Source of the DNA: Bradyrhizobium sp. 164
Lineage (GTDB): Bacteria > Pseudomonadota > Alphaproteobacteria > Rhizobiales > Xanthobacteraceae
Length of the DNA: 64,000 nucleotides
Direction of reading: 5' to 3'
Assembly (NCBI RefSeq): GCF_023073715.1
Contig: NZ_JADPKA010000083.1
Location: 124,001-188,000, forward strand
Program-made: the position numbers and the translations under genes
Notes under the pieces: model-generated
Told to the model about the DNA's origin: nothing
Database searches by the model: none
Seen by the model: the letters and a program-made list of their open reading frames with translations, nothing else
Shown here: positions 10,321 to 18,418 of the stretch, piece after piece
Numbering within the stretch: position 1 is the stretch's first letter
Layout of the letters: the number at the start of each line of letters is the position of its first letter

Positions 10321-10484
10321 GTCTGTGGACGAGCTGTGGATCGCCTGTCGAGATGCCTGCGCACGGCGGAGCGCCACAGGCTGGTCGATAGGCGGTGGAG
10401 AACTGCGGGGCCACTGCCGGAAAAGTCCGTGGATAGGCGTCGTACAAGGTGCGGATAACCTGTGGAGACTGCTCGATAGCCACA
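10311..10484. other. Cluster of DnaA-box-like / GTGGATA motifs
   Basis: At least six imperfect copies of TGTGGATAA-type words occur in about 170 bases: CGTGGATAG at 10312 and 10428, TGTGGAC at 10324, TGTGGATC at 10335, GGATAACC joined to TGTGGA at 10453-10466, and GATAGCCACA at 10475. None is a perfect consensus DnaA box. The cluster fills the gap between two convergent genes. Function is unproven. Confidence 0.35.
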
Positions 10485-10501
10485 TGTCGCAAAACGACCT
10501 C

Positions 10502-10531
10502 GCCCGCCAGGGGGTAATCCCCCTCGCGGGC
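10502..10531 (-). terminator. Probable intrinsic terminator of the Flp pilin gene
   Basis: Strong hairpin: GCCCGC-c-AGGGGG, loop taat, CCCCCT-c-GCGGGC. Read on the minus strand it is followed within a few bases by CGTTTTG, a short T-run. It sits about 60 bases past the pilin stop and also separates it from the convergent oxidoreductase gene. Confidence 0.6.
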
Positions 10532-10591
10532 GCTGGGTCAAAAACAGCCTATGAAGAAAAGTAGCCCCCGCTGGGAAATGGGAGGCGGAAA

Positions 10592-10756
10592 TTACTTCAA
10601 AGAGGTGCTAATCGAACCGAACTTCTCGTTCAGGCTGGTGCCCAGGCTGTTCACCACGGTGATGATCGCGAGGGCAATACCGGCTGCGATCAAGCCGTAT
10701 TCGATCGCAGTTGCACCGGACTCGTCCGACCAGAACTTCTGAACCATGCGCTTCAA
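10592..10756 (-). CDS. Flp/Fap-type pilin subunit
   Basis: A 54-residue prepilin of the Flp family. Sequence DESGATAIEYGLIAAGIALA contains the processing site (Gly before Ala-Thr-Ala-Ile-Glu-Tyr) with the conserved Glu-Tyr, followed by one hydrophobic helix and a short polar tail. Flp pilins assemble into tight-adherence pili after cleavage by a CpaA-type prepilin peptidase. The start is taken as TTG 10756 because GGAGG stands six bases upstream; ATG 10747, three codons later, is the alternative. No cpa/tad genes are in the window, so this is an orphan pilin gene. A terminator-like hairpin follows. Length is normal for the family. Confidence 0.88.
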   Translation of the reverse strand: MKRMVQKFWSDESGATAIEYGLIAAGIALAIITVVNSLGTSLNEKFGSISTSLK

Positions 10757-10910
10757 GATTTGCCTCCGTTCCATTTCAAGCTGTGTTGGCGCCGCCAAAC
10801 ATCCGGAAATTTACGGCATGCGACCTACGGTCCGGTTAATCTGAGAGCTGCAACTTGTGCTGAAAATTGGGACTAAAAACTGCAAAAATTGAACCCGACG
10901 GAACCTTAGA

Positions 10911-11798
10911 ATGCAGCCCGCCCCTACCCATCGCGCCAGCTTCTCGATCGGCAGCGAGGCCGCCGCCAGGCGTGTCGTCGACCTGCTCACCGAGGTGTTT
11001 TTCGAGGGGGATGCGGCGGTCGCTGCTTTCGAGCGGCCGGACGGCCGATGGGACGTCACCCTGCATTTTGCCGCCGCGCCGGACCAAGCATGGCTGCGCG
11101 AACTGGTTGCAACTTCAGCAGGAAATGAGATCGCACAGACGCTAGCCTTCGATATCGTCGAAGCCAAGGACTGGGTCAAAGCGAGCCTGGAAGACCTCGT
11201 CCCCGTCCCGGCCGGCCGTTTCGTCGTGCACGGCAGCCATGACCGCGACCGCGTGGCAGCGAACAAGCTCGCCATCGAGATCGAGGCGGCGCTCGCCTTC
11301 GGTACCGGCCACCACGGCACGACCCGCGGCTGTTTACTGCTGCTTGACCATGTCCTGAAGAGTTCCCGGCCGCGCAACTTGCTCGACCTCGGTACCGGCA
11401 CCGGCGTGCTGGCGATTGCAGCCGCGAAGGCGTTGCATCGGGCGGTGCTTGCCTCCGACATCGATCCGCCCTCGGTGCGGGTGGCGGCCCAGAACGCGGC
11501 GCTGAATGACGTCGGCAACCATGTGCGGGTGATCCGCGCCACCGGCTTCGCCGCGGCGGAGTTCGGCAAATGGGGTCCGTTTGACCTGGTGTTGGCCAAC
11601 ATCCTCGCCAATCCATTGCGGCAATTGGCGAGTCCGATGGCGCGGCATCTCGCAGCCGGCGCCTACGTCATCCTCTCCGGCCTGTTGACGCATCAGGCCA
11701 CCGCCGTGATCGCCGCCTACCGCGCGCGCGGCCTCGTGCCGCTGCGGCACCTGCGCATCGAGGGATGGAGCAGTCTGTTGCTGCGGAAGATGGGGTGA
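10911..11798 (+). CDS. prmA: Ribosomal protein L11 methyltransferase
   Basis: A 295-residue SAM-dependent enzyme that trimethylates ribosomal protein L11. The N-terminal ~110 residues form the substrate-recognition domain; the catalytic part contains AFGTGHHGTT (near 125-134), the SAM motif I LDLGTGTGVLAIAAAK (near 160-175), SDIDPPSV after strand 2, and the PrmA signature DLVLANILANPL (near 225-236). C-terminal SGLLTHQATAV also fits. The ATG start at 10911 has a plausible upstream AACCTTAG leader but no strong Shine-Dalgarno. It is divergent from the pilin gene (gap about 155 bases). Family assignment is secure from motifs. Confidence 0.93.
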   Translation: MQPAPTHRASFSIGSEAAARRVVDLLTEVFFEGDAAVAAFERPDGRWDVTLHFAAAPDQAWLRELVATSAGNEIAQTLAFDIVEAKDWVKASLEDLVPVPAGRFVVHGSHDRDRVAANKLAIEIEAALAFGTGHHGTTRGCLLLLDHVLKSSRPRNLLDLGTGTGVLAIAAAKALHRAVLASDIDPPSVRVAAQNAALNDVGNHVRVIRATGFAAAEFGKWGPFDLVLANILANPLRQLASPMARHLAAGAYVILSGLLTHQATAVIAAYRARGLVPLRHLRIEGWSSLLLRKMG

Positions 11799-11864
11799 CT
11801 GGTCGAAGCTGCCCTAGGTTGGGCCAAGCGCAGCGTGTCCACCAACCTCATTCGCGAACGCCCA

Positions 11865-12044
11865 CTACTCCCCCGGCTTCTCGTTCTGGCGCGTCGCGCG
11901 CTCGTCCTGCAACGCCCGCCTCGCGCGGCGTTCGGCGAATCGATCGATCATCTGGCTGATGAGGCCGCGCGGCTTCTTCGGTGTCGCCGTAGCCGGCGCG
12001 CGGCGCACCGGCGGCGAAATCTTCTCAAACGTGAATGATGGCAT
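11865..12044 (-). CDS. Small conserved-looking basic protein, unknown function
   Basis: A 59-residue frame starting MPSFTFEKISPPVRR and ending RQNEKPGE. The ATG at 12044 is preceded by GAGGGG at a good distance, which argues that it is translated. The protein is rich in Arg, Lys, Ala and Pro, with a predicted helix around QMIDRFAERRARRALQDERA; there is no membrane segment or signal. It is convergent with prmA and divergent from the aminopeptidase gene. I do not recognise the family. A nucleic-acid or protein-binding role is possible from the charge alone but not shown. Confidence 0.55.
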   Translation of the reverse strand: MPSFTFEKISPPVRRAPATATPKKPRGLISQMIDRFAERRARRALQDERATRQNEKPGE

Positions 12045-12231
12045 CGTGTGTCCCCTCGCCGTTGAGATGAACCACCTGCTCGAATTTCCCTGTTATCCGG
12101 ACGAAGCGCAACTGCCGCACCCTTTACTCCACTCAATTCGAATGGAACCATTTCAAGCACAGTCCATGCCAGATGCGACGCAAATGCGTCTAGATTGCGG
12201 ACTGATCCCCATCATCCTAAAGTGATCCACC

Positions 12232-14061
12232 ATGTTCGAAGCGCACTTCCAAACATTCGAGGAGCCCGAGGCCGGCGTCGCATTGGCGGCGCGCCTCGCT
12301 GCGCTCCGCGAAGAACTCGCCCGCCGCAAGCTGACAGGGTTCGTGATCCCACGCGCCGACCAGCAGCAGAATGAATATGTGCCGCCGTCGGAAGAGCGGC
12401 TCGCCTGGTTGACCGGCTTCACTGGATCGGCTGGATTGGCGGTGGTGCTGACCCAGGAGGCCGCGATTTTCGTCGATGGCCGCTATACGCTCCAAGCCGC
12501 CAAGCAGGTCGATGCCAGGGCTTGGGCGGTGGAATCGCTGATCGATCCGCCGCCGGAGAGCTGGGTGTCGGCGCACTTGAAGCCCGGCGAGCGCCTCGGA
12601 TTTGATCCATGGCTGCACACTTCTTCAGCAGCCGAGCGCCTGTCCGCTGCCTGCGGCAAGGCCGGCGCCGAGCTGGTTGCGGTCGACAACAATCCCGTCG
12701 ACGCGATCTGGCAGGACCGACCGCAACCTCCCCTCGCGCCGGTGACCGTGCACGGAATGCAACATGCCGGTCTCACTGAAGCCGACAAGCTGACCCAGAT
12801 CAGAGCCGAGATCGACAAGCTCGGCGTCGACGCGCTGGTGGTGTCGGACAGCCATGCCGTGGCCTGGACCTTCAACATCCGTGGCGCCGACGTTGCGCAT
12901 ACGCCGCTGCCGCTGTCCTACGCGCTGGTGCCGAAGGACGGACGGCCAACGATCTTCATCGACCAGCGCAAGCTCTCCAACAGCACGCGCGACCATCTCG
13001 AACAGTCCGCCGACGTCCGTGAGCCCGATGCGATGGCGCCGACGCTGATGGCGCTCGCCAAGAGCGGCGTCGCAATCGCGCTCGACAATGCCACCGCAGC
13101 CGACGCGCTCAGCCGGCTGATTGCAGGCGCCGGCGGCAAGCCGGTGCGCGGCAGCGACCCGATCGCGCTGCTCAAGGCGGTGAAGAACGCAACCGAGATC
13201 AAGGGCACGAAGACGGCACATGTGCGCGACGCCGTGGCGCTGGCGCGCTTCCTCGCGTGGATCGATCGCGAGGCACCGAGCGGCAAGCTCACCGAGATCG
13301 ACGCGGTCGAGGCGCTGGAGACATTCCGCCGCGACACCGGTGCGCTGAAGGACGTCTCGTTCCCGACCATCTCGGGCACTGGCCCGAACGGCGCCATCGT
13401 GCACTACCGCGTCACCCGCAAGAGCAACCGCCGGATCGCCCCCGGCGACCTGCTGCTGATCGATTCCGGCGCGCAGTATGAAGACGGCACCACCGACGTC
13501 ACCCGCACGATGGCCGTGGGCGAACCGACGGCGGAGATGCGCGACCGCTTCACCCGCGTCCTGCGCGGCCATATCGCGATTGCGCGCGCGGTCTTTCCCG
13601 ACGGCACCACGGGCGCGCAGCTCGATACGCTCGCGCGGCAATATCTCTGGGCCGCCGGCGTCGATTTCGAGCATGGCACCGGCCACGGCGTCGGCAGCTA
13701 TCTCTCGGTGCACGAGGGGCCAGCGCGGATCTCGAAGCTCGGCACCACGCCGCTGAAGCGCGGCATGATCCTGTCCAACGAGCCGGGCTACTATAAGACC
13801 GACGGTTTCGGCATCCGCATCGAGAACCTCGAACTGGTGGTCGCCGCCGACATCAAGAGTGCCGAGAAGCCGATGAATGCATTCGAGACGCTGACACTGG
13901 CGCCGATCGACCGCCGACTGATCGATGTGGCGATGCTGGCCAAAGACGAGCTCGATTGGCTCAATGCCTACCACGGCCGCGTCCGGACCGAGGTGCGGCC
14001 GGGGCTGGACGAAGCGACGAAGACCTGGCTCGATCAGGCGACGGCGGAGCTGAGGGCGTAA
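12232..14061 (+). CDS. pepP: Xaa-Pro aminopeptidase (M24B, three-domain form)
   Basis: A 609-residue metallopeptidase that removes N-terminal residues preceding proline. Two creatinase-like N-terminal domains (about 1-310) precede the pita-bread catalytic domain. Metal ligands are visible: LLIDSGAQYEDGTTDVTRT supplies two Asp, HGTGHGVGSYLSVHEGP the His, and NEPGYY and IRIENLEL the two Glu. This three-domain length matches eukaryotic XPNPEP1-like and alphaproteobacterial enzymes rather than the shorter E. coli PepP, so the symbol is used for function rather than strict orthology. Start ATG 12232 follows a short gap after AAAGTGATCC. Cytosolic; no signal peptide. Monocistronic, followed by a repeat. 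Confidence 0.88.
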   Translation: MFEAHFQTFEEPEAGVALAARLAALREELARRKLTGFVIPRADQQQNEYVPPSEERLAWLTGFTGSAGLAVVLTQEAAIFVDGRYTLQAAKQVDARAWAVESLIDPPPESWVSAHLKPGERLGFDPWLHTSSAAERLSAACGKAGAELVAVDNNPVDAIWQDRPQPPLAPVTVHGMQHAGLTEADKLTQIRAEIDKLGVDALVVSDSHAVAWTFNIRGADVAHTPLPLSYALVPKDGRPTIFIDQRKLSNSTRDHLEQSADVREPDAMAPTLMALAKSGVAIALDNATAADALSRLIAGAGGKPVRGSDPIALLKAVKNATEIKGTKTAHVRDAVALARFLAWIDREAPSGKLTEIDAVEALETFRRDTGALKDVSFPTISGTGPNGAIVHYRVTRKSNRRIAPGDLLLIDSGAQYEDGTTDVTRTMAVGEPTAEMRDRFTRVLRGHIAIARAVFPDGTTGAQLDTLARQYLWAAGVDFEHGTGHGVGSYLSVHEGPARISKLGTTPLKRGMILSNEPGYYKTDGFGIRIENLELVVAADIKSAEKPMNAFETLTLAPIDRRLIDVAMLAKDELDWLNAYHGRVRTEVRPGLDEATKTWLDQATAELRA

Positions 14062-14110
14062 TGCGCATGGCGCCGCACGCGCTACGCAACTCTCCTCGCC
14101 CCACCGAGCT

Positions 14111-14210
14111 GTCATGCCCCGCGAAGGCGGGGCATCCAGTACGCCGCGGCGTCTCCGCATAGCACGACTGCCTCTGGAATGCTGGATTCCCCGCCTTCGC
14201 GGGGAATGAC
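14111..14210. repeat. Palindromic repeat, GTCATGCC class, intact copy
   Basis: Outer inverted arms start GTCATGCCCCGC and end GCGGGGAATGAC. Each half also folds alone: CCCCGC-gaag-GCGGGG on the left and CCCCGC-ctt-GCGGGG on the right. Between them are GCATCCAGTA and the near complement TGCTGGAT. The segment from about 14129 to 14151 recurs at 53961-53983. Confidence 0.8.
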
Positions 14211-14363
14211 AACTAGAGTGGCGCACGGGCAACGCGCCCAATCGATCGCGATCACCCTCACCATAACCCTCCCGGAATCCGTATAGCCGCATTCCGAAAC
14301 ACCGATATCCGCCTTGCGCGAGCAAGCTACAGTCCGACTCGCATTTTGAAGAGACGGATACGC

Positions 14364-15635
14364 ATGCACGGCATGATCAGCAAGCCGCCGGGAGCGGCGA
14401 CCCTCGCGACGTCGCGCTTGGTGCTGCTGCTCTTGGTGGTCATGACCGGGATCGCGCCGATCTCGCTCTACATGCTGGTTCCGGCACTGCCGGTGCTGGC
14501 GAGCAATTTCGGCAGCGACATCTCGATCGCGCAGATGACAGTGTCGCTCTACATGGTCGGCATCGCGCTGTCGCAGCTCATCATGGGGCCGCTGTCGGAC
14601 AGGTTCGGCCGGCGCCCGGTGCTGCTTGGAGGGCTGGCGCTGATGATCGCGGCGAGCGTTGCCTGCATCTTCGCGCAAAATCTGCCGCAGTTGATCGCCG
14701 CGCGCTTCTTCCAGGCATTGGGCGGAGCCGCCGGCATGGTGGTGAGCCGCGCCATCATCCGCGACATCTATGAGCGCGACCGCGTCGCCTCGATGATCAG
14801 TCTCGTGGTCGCTGCTCTGATGATCGGACAGATGGTCTCCCCGCTCACCGGCGGCTTGATCGAGACCGCGTTCGGCTGGCGCGCGATCTTCTACGCCATC
14901 ACGATCGCCGCGATCATCGTCGCCGTCGGCATCGCCGTCGCACTGCCCGAGACGCGCCGCACCCGTGCCGCCGGCAGCGGCTTTCGCCGCGACGTCGGCA
15001 TCCTGATCCGCAACCGCGCCTTCGTGGGTTACGTGATGTGCCAGGTGCTGGCCTCGCAGATCATCTTCACCTTCGCCGGCGGCGGCCCCTATATCGTGGT
15101 GACGCAGATGGGCCGCAGCAGCGCGGAATACGGCGCATGGTTTGCGACGACGGGTTTCGCGTATCTTGTCGGCAATCTGCTTTGCGTGCGCTTTGCGCCG
15201 CGGCACTCGCTGGAGAAGCTGATCTGGTTCGGGCTTGCCCTCCAGCTCTGCGGCAGCCTGCTGAACCTATTATGGAGCTTCGCCGGCTGGAACGAAGCGC
15301 CCGGCTGGCTGTTCGGCACCCAGATGATCGTGATGGTCGGCAATGCCTTCGTGATGGCGAATTCGGCCGCCGGCGCCATCAGCATCCGTCCCGAAGCCGC
15401 CGGAACCGCCTCGGGCGCGATGGGCTTCCTTCAACAGGGTATCGGCGCACTGATGTCGCAATTCGGCGCCTATCTCGGCGGCCACTCCGCCACCACGCTG
15501 CCGCTGACCTCCGCGGTCCTCGCGATCTCGCTGCTCTGCGCCTGCATGATGATATTCGTCGTGCCCCACCGGGAGATGGTGGTGAGCGAGACCCTGATCG
15601 GGCAAGCGGAAGAGGAAGAGAGCGGGATGATGTGA
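14364..15635 (+). CDS. MFS drug-resistance transporter, Bcr/CflA family
   Basis: A 423-residue proton-driven efflux permease with 12 hydrophobic segments. The first helix pair and the family motif after helix 2 are clear: GPLSDRFGRRPVLLGG (MFS motif A), and RFFQALGGAAGMVVSRAIIRDI in helix 4-5 is a Bcr/CflA hallmark. Relatives export bicyclomycin, chloramphenicol or sulfonamides; substrate here is inferred only. The ATG at 14364 is preferred over a TTG at 14346; another ATG lies three codons further on. A GTCATGCC-class repeat lies upstream and another repeat class follows the stop. No regulator gene is adjacent. Confidence 0.85.
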   Translation: MHGMISKPPGAATLATSRLVLLLLVVMTGIAPISLYMLVPALPVLASNFGSDISIAQMTVSLYMVGIALSQLIMGPLSDRFGRRPVLLGGLALMIAASVACIFAQNLPQLIAARFFQALGGAAGMVVSRAIIRDIYERDRVASMISLVVAALMIGQMVSPLTGGLIETAFGWRAIFYAITIAAIIVAVGIAVALPETRRTRAAGSGFRRDVGILIRNRAFVGYVMCQVLASQIIFTFAGGGPYIVVTQMGRSSAEYGAWFATTGFAYLVGNLLCVRFAPRHSLEKLIWFGLALQLCGSLLNLLWSFAGWNEAPGWLFGTQMIVMVGNAFVMANSAAGAISIRPEAAGTASGAMGFLQQGIGALMSQFGAYLGGHSATTLPLTSAVLAISLLCACMMIFVVPHREMVVSETLIGQAEEEESGMM

Positions 15636-15656
15636 GGGACGGCTTGCCGCCTCGCG

Positions 15657-15770
15657 GTCATCGCGAGCCGACGGTTCCGCGCGAAGCGCGGCCCGATGAT
15701 AGGCTCCGCGAAGCAATCCAGACCGTCGCCGCGGAAAGACTCTGGATTGCTTCGCTGCGCTCGCAATGAC
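15657..15770. repeat. Palindromic repeat, GCGAAGCAATCCAG class
   Basis: Outer arms GTCATCGCGAGC and GCTCGCAATGAC. Inner inverted pair GAAGCAATCCAGA / TCTGGATTGCTTCG plus small hairpins such as GCGC-gaa-GCGC. It lies between convergent genes, the Bcr/CflA-type transporter and ligA. Confidence 0.8.
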
Positions 15771-15780
15771 GAAGAAAACC

Positions 15781-17931
15781 TCATTCGCCGATCAGCTTCA
15801 GCCACTCGTCCTCGGTCAGCACCTTGACGCCGTGCTTGTTGGCTTCCGCGAGCTTCGAGCCTGCGCCGGGACCGGCGACCACGAGATCGGTCTTCTTCGA
15901 CACCGATCCCGACACCTTTGCACCCAGCCGCTCCGCGGTTGCCTTGGCCTCGTCACGCGTCATCTTTTCCAGCGAGCCGGTGAACACCACGGTCTTGCCG
16001 GCGACGGCCGAATTGCTCTTCGGCTTCTCGGCGTCGACGATCTCGACTTCCTTGGTCAGCCGCTCGACGATGCCGCGATTGTGGCTCTCGCCGAAATAGT
16101 CGGCGATGCTCTTGATCACGGTGTCGCCGATCTGGTCGAACGCGTCCATGTCCGCCATCGCCTCCTCGTCGCCCTTGGCGACCTTGAGGCAGGCGTCGTG
16201 AAAGGCGTCCCAGGAGCCGTAGCCGCGTGCGAGGGCCAGCGCCGTGGTCTCACCGACATGGCGCATGCCGAGCGCATAGACGAAGCGCTCCAGCGCGATT
16301 TTCCGGCGGCTCTCGATGGCGTCGAACAGATTTCGCACCGACGTCGCGCCGTAACCCTCGATCTCTTCAAGCTTGAGCTTTGAGTTGCGCTTCTCCAGCG
16401 TGAATATGTCGGCAGGCTCCTTCACCCATCCCTCGTCGAAGAAATACTGGAGCTGCTTCTCGCCGAGACCGTCAATGTCGAAGGCGCGGCGGGAGACGAA
16501 TAGCTTGAGATGCTCGATCTTCTGATAGGGGCAGGCGAACTCGCCGGTGCAGCGGGCGCGCGAGCCCTCCTCGCCGGTCGCCGTCTCCTCACGCACGACG
16601 TCGGTGTGCAGCGGACACGGGCACTTCTTCGGGAAGTGAAATTCCTTGGCGGTCTTCGGCCGCTTGTCGAGGACGACATCGACCACCTGCGGGATGACGT
16701 CGCCGGCGCGTTGAATCACGACCGTATCGCCGATGCGGATGTCGCGGCCCTCGCGCAGCACCTCGCCCTTGTTGCCGATGCCCTTGATGTAATCCTCATT
16801 GTGCAGCGAGACGTTCTGCACGATCACGCCCCCGACACCGACCGGTTCGAGCTTGCCGACCGGCGTAAACGAGCCGGTGCGGCCGACCTGGATCTCGATG
16901 TCGCGCAGCACGGTCATGGCACGTTCGGCCGGGAATTTGTGCGCGATGCCCCAGCGCGGCGTGCGCGAGACGAAGCCGAGCCGTTCCTGCCAATCGATAC
17001 GGTCGACCTTATAGACGACGCCGTCGATGTCGTAGTCGAGTTTTGCGCGCTGCTCCTCGATTGCGTGATGGAACGCCAGCAGCTCCTCGACGGAGTGACA
17101 CAGCTTGGTCAGCGGATTGGTCTTGAAGCCGCAACGCTCGAACCAGGCGATCATGCCGCTCTGCGTGCCCTCGGGCATCGCGCTCATCTGGCCCCACGCA
17201 TAGGCGAAGAAACCGAGCGGACGCGAGGCGGTGATGGTGGGGTCCTTCTGCCGCAAGGAGCCTGCGGCCGAGTTGCGCGGATTGGCGAAGACGGTGCCGC
17301 CCTCCGCCTTCTGCCGCTCGTTGAGCGCCAGGAACGCCATTTTGGTCATATAGACCTCGCCGCGCACCTCACAGATGTCGGGGACGTTGCGGCCCTTCAG
17401 CTTCTGCGGCACGTCTTCGAGCGTGCGGATGTTGGCGGTGACGTCCTCGCCCACCGCACCGTCGCCGCGGGTTGCGGCGGTGACGAGCTCGCCGCCCTCA
17501 TAACGTAGTGACATCGAGAGACCGTCAATCTTCGGCTCGGCGGAGAAATTGACCTGATCGTCGTCGAGCTTCAGGAAGCGCACGATGCGGCCGACGAAGT
17601 CGCGCACGTCCTCTTCGGCAAAGGCGTTGTCGAGCGACAACATCGGGACGGCATGCCGCACCTTCCTGAAGCGGCCCGACGGCGCCGCGCCGATCTTCTG
17701 TGACGGCGATTCCGCGCTGACGAACTCCGGAAAGCGCTTTTCGATGGCATTGAGGCGCTGGCGCAGCGCGTCATATTCGGCGTCGCTGACGGTGGGCGCG
17801 TCCTCTTGATAGTAGCGCCTGTCGTGCTCGCCGAGCTCAAGCGCGAGCCGCATGTGCTCGACCTTGGCCTGCGCCTTGGTGAGCTCGGCGACGTCACGAA
17901 GCGGTGTTGCTTTGGATTTTGCTCTGACCAT
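15781..17931 (-). CDS. ligA: NAD-dependent DNA ligase LigA
   Basis: A 716-residue replicative ligase that seals nicks using NAD+. Domains in order: Ia domain (HDRRYYQEDAPTVSDAEYD, 36-54), adenylation domain with catalytic Lys134 in KIDG, OB fold (GRTGSFTPVGKLEPV region), a zinc finger with Cys in CPCPLH, ARCTGEFAC, tandem helix-hairpin-helix region (GYGATSVRNL, RHVGETTA), and a C-terminal BRCT domain (about 640-716, VAGKTVVFTG to LTEDEWLKLIG). The ATG at 17931 (MVRAKSK) is chosen because upstream sequence is a palindromic repeat. It ends the lpxC-bamD-recN-ligA part of the minus-strand supercluster, but is separated from recN by the GIY-YIG cassette. Confidence 0.97.
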   Translation of the reverse strand: MVRAKSKATPLRDVAELTKAQAKVEHMRLALELGEHDRRYYQEDAPTVSDAEYDALRQRLNAIEKRFPEFVSAESPSQKIGAAPSGRFRKVRHAVPMLSLDNAFAEEDVRDFVGRIVRFLKLDDDQVNFSAEPKIDGLSMSLRYEGGELVTAATRGDGAVGEDVTANIRTLEDVPQKLKGRNVPDICEVRGEVYMTKMAFLALNERQKAEGGTVFANPRNSAAGSLRQKDPTITASRPLGFFAYAWGQMSAMPEGTQSGMIAWFERCGFKTNPLTKLCHSVEELLAFHHAIEEQRAKLDYDIDGVVYKVDRIDWQERLGFVSRTPRWGIAHKFPAERAMTVLRDIEIQVGRTGSFTPVGKLEPVGVGGVIVQNVSLHNEDYIKGIGNKGEVLREGRDIRIGDTVVIQRAGDVIPQVVDVVLDKRPKTAKEFHFPKKCPCPLHTDVVREETATGEEGSRARCTGEFACPYQKIEHLKLFVSRRAFDIDGLGEKQLQYFFDEGWVKEPADIFTLEKRNSKLKLEEIEGYGATSVRNLFDAIESRRKIALERFVYALGMRHVGETTALALARGYGSWDAFHDACLKVAKGDEEAMADMDAFDQIGDTVIKSIADYFGESHNRGIVERLTKEVEIVDAEKPKSNSAVAGKTVVFTGSLEKMTRDEAKATAERLGAKVSGSVSKKTDLVVAGPGAGSKLAEANKHGVKVLTEDEWLKLIGE

Positions 17932-17951
17932 TATACTTAAGGTTGCGTCTC

Positions 17952-18029
17952 GTCGTTCCGGGATGGTCCGGAGGACCAGACCCGGAACCTCGAGATTCCG
18001 GGTTCGCACGTCGTGCGCCCCGGAATGAC
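17952..18029. repeat. Cloverleaf palindromic repeat, copy 3 (left flank of GIY-YIG gene)
   Basis: Closing stem GTCGTTCCGGG / CCCCGGAATGAC. Arm 1 is TGGTCC-gga-GGACCA, the middle palindrome is CCCGGAACCTCGAGATTCCGGG with one mismatch pair, and arm 2 is GCAC-gtc-GTGC. It has the same arm 1 as the copy at 18334, in direct orientation. The GIY-YIG start codon is 14 bases to its right. Confidence 0.9.
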
Positions 18030-18043
18030 AGTGGGAGGGGCTC

Positions 18044-18330
18044 GTGGCTTATTACGTCTATATTCTAGCAAGCCGACGGGATGGGGCAATCTACGTCGGC
18101 ATCACCAATGACCTTGTGCGTCGCGTCTATGAGCATCGAATCAAGGCGGTGCCGGGCTTCACGACCAAGTACAACATCACACGGCTGGTCGGTTTGAGAC
18201 TTATGATGATCCAATAGCTGCAATCTCACGCGAGAAAGAACTCAAGAAGTGGAAGCGGGTCTGGAAAACTCAGCTGATCAAGAAGGAGAATCCAAACTGG
18301 AATGATCTCTACGAGTCGATCTGCAAATGA
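18044..18330 (+). pseudogene. GIY-YIG nuclease (URI-type), frameshifted
   Basis: Encodes a ~95-residue single-domain GIY-YIG endonuclease. The first frame reads MAYYVYILASRRDGAIYVGI (the YVY...YVG core), then TNDLVRRVYEHR, with the catalytic Arg, and TTKYNITRLV. One base is missing between GTC and GG at 18190/18191: family members read LVWFE or LVWYE here, and restoring one T gives LVWFETYDDP. The second frame continues AISREKELKKWKRVW with the catalytic Glu and ends LYESICK at TGA 18330. Without correction it stops early at 18215. Start GTG 18044 has GGGAGGGG just upstream. The gene is bracketed by direct copies of a cloverleaf repeat, 14 bases before and 3 bases after. Either a recent pseudogene or an assembly error. 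Confidence 0.88.
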
Positions 18331-18333
18331 CGC

Positions 18334-18412
18334 GTCATTCCGGGATGGTCCGCAGGACCAGACCCGGAATCTCGAGATTCCGGTTCGGCTCTTCGAGCCG
18401 CCCCGGAATGAC
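18334..18412. repeat. Cloverleaf palindromic repeat, copy 4 (right flank of GIY-YIG gene)
   Basis: Intact closing stem GTCATTCCGGG / CCCCGGAATGAC. Arm 1 TGGTCC-gca-GGACCA, middle 20-base perfect palindrome CCGGAATCTCGAGATTCCGG, arm 2 GGCTC-ttc-GAGCC. It starts three bases after the GIY-YIG stop and ends six bases before the recN stop. Confidence 0.92.
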
Positions 18413-18418
18413 GGATAA

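Noticed and set aside
10311..10484. Cluster considered as the chromosome origin oriC
   Set aside because: No perfect DnaA box, no AT-rich unwinding segment, and no origin neighbours such as hemE, dnaA or parAB in view.
15781..16383. Plus-strand frames over ligA
   Set aside because: Antisense shadows of ligA with leucine/arginine/histidine-rich nonsense composition.
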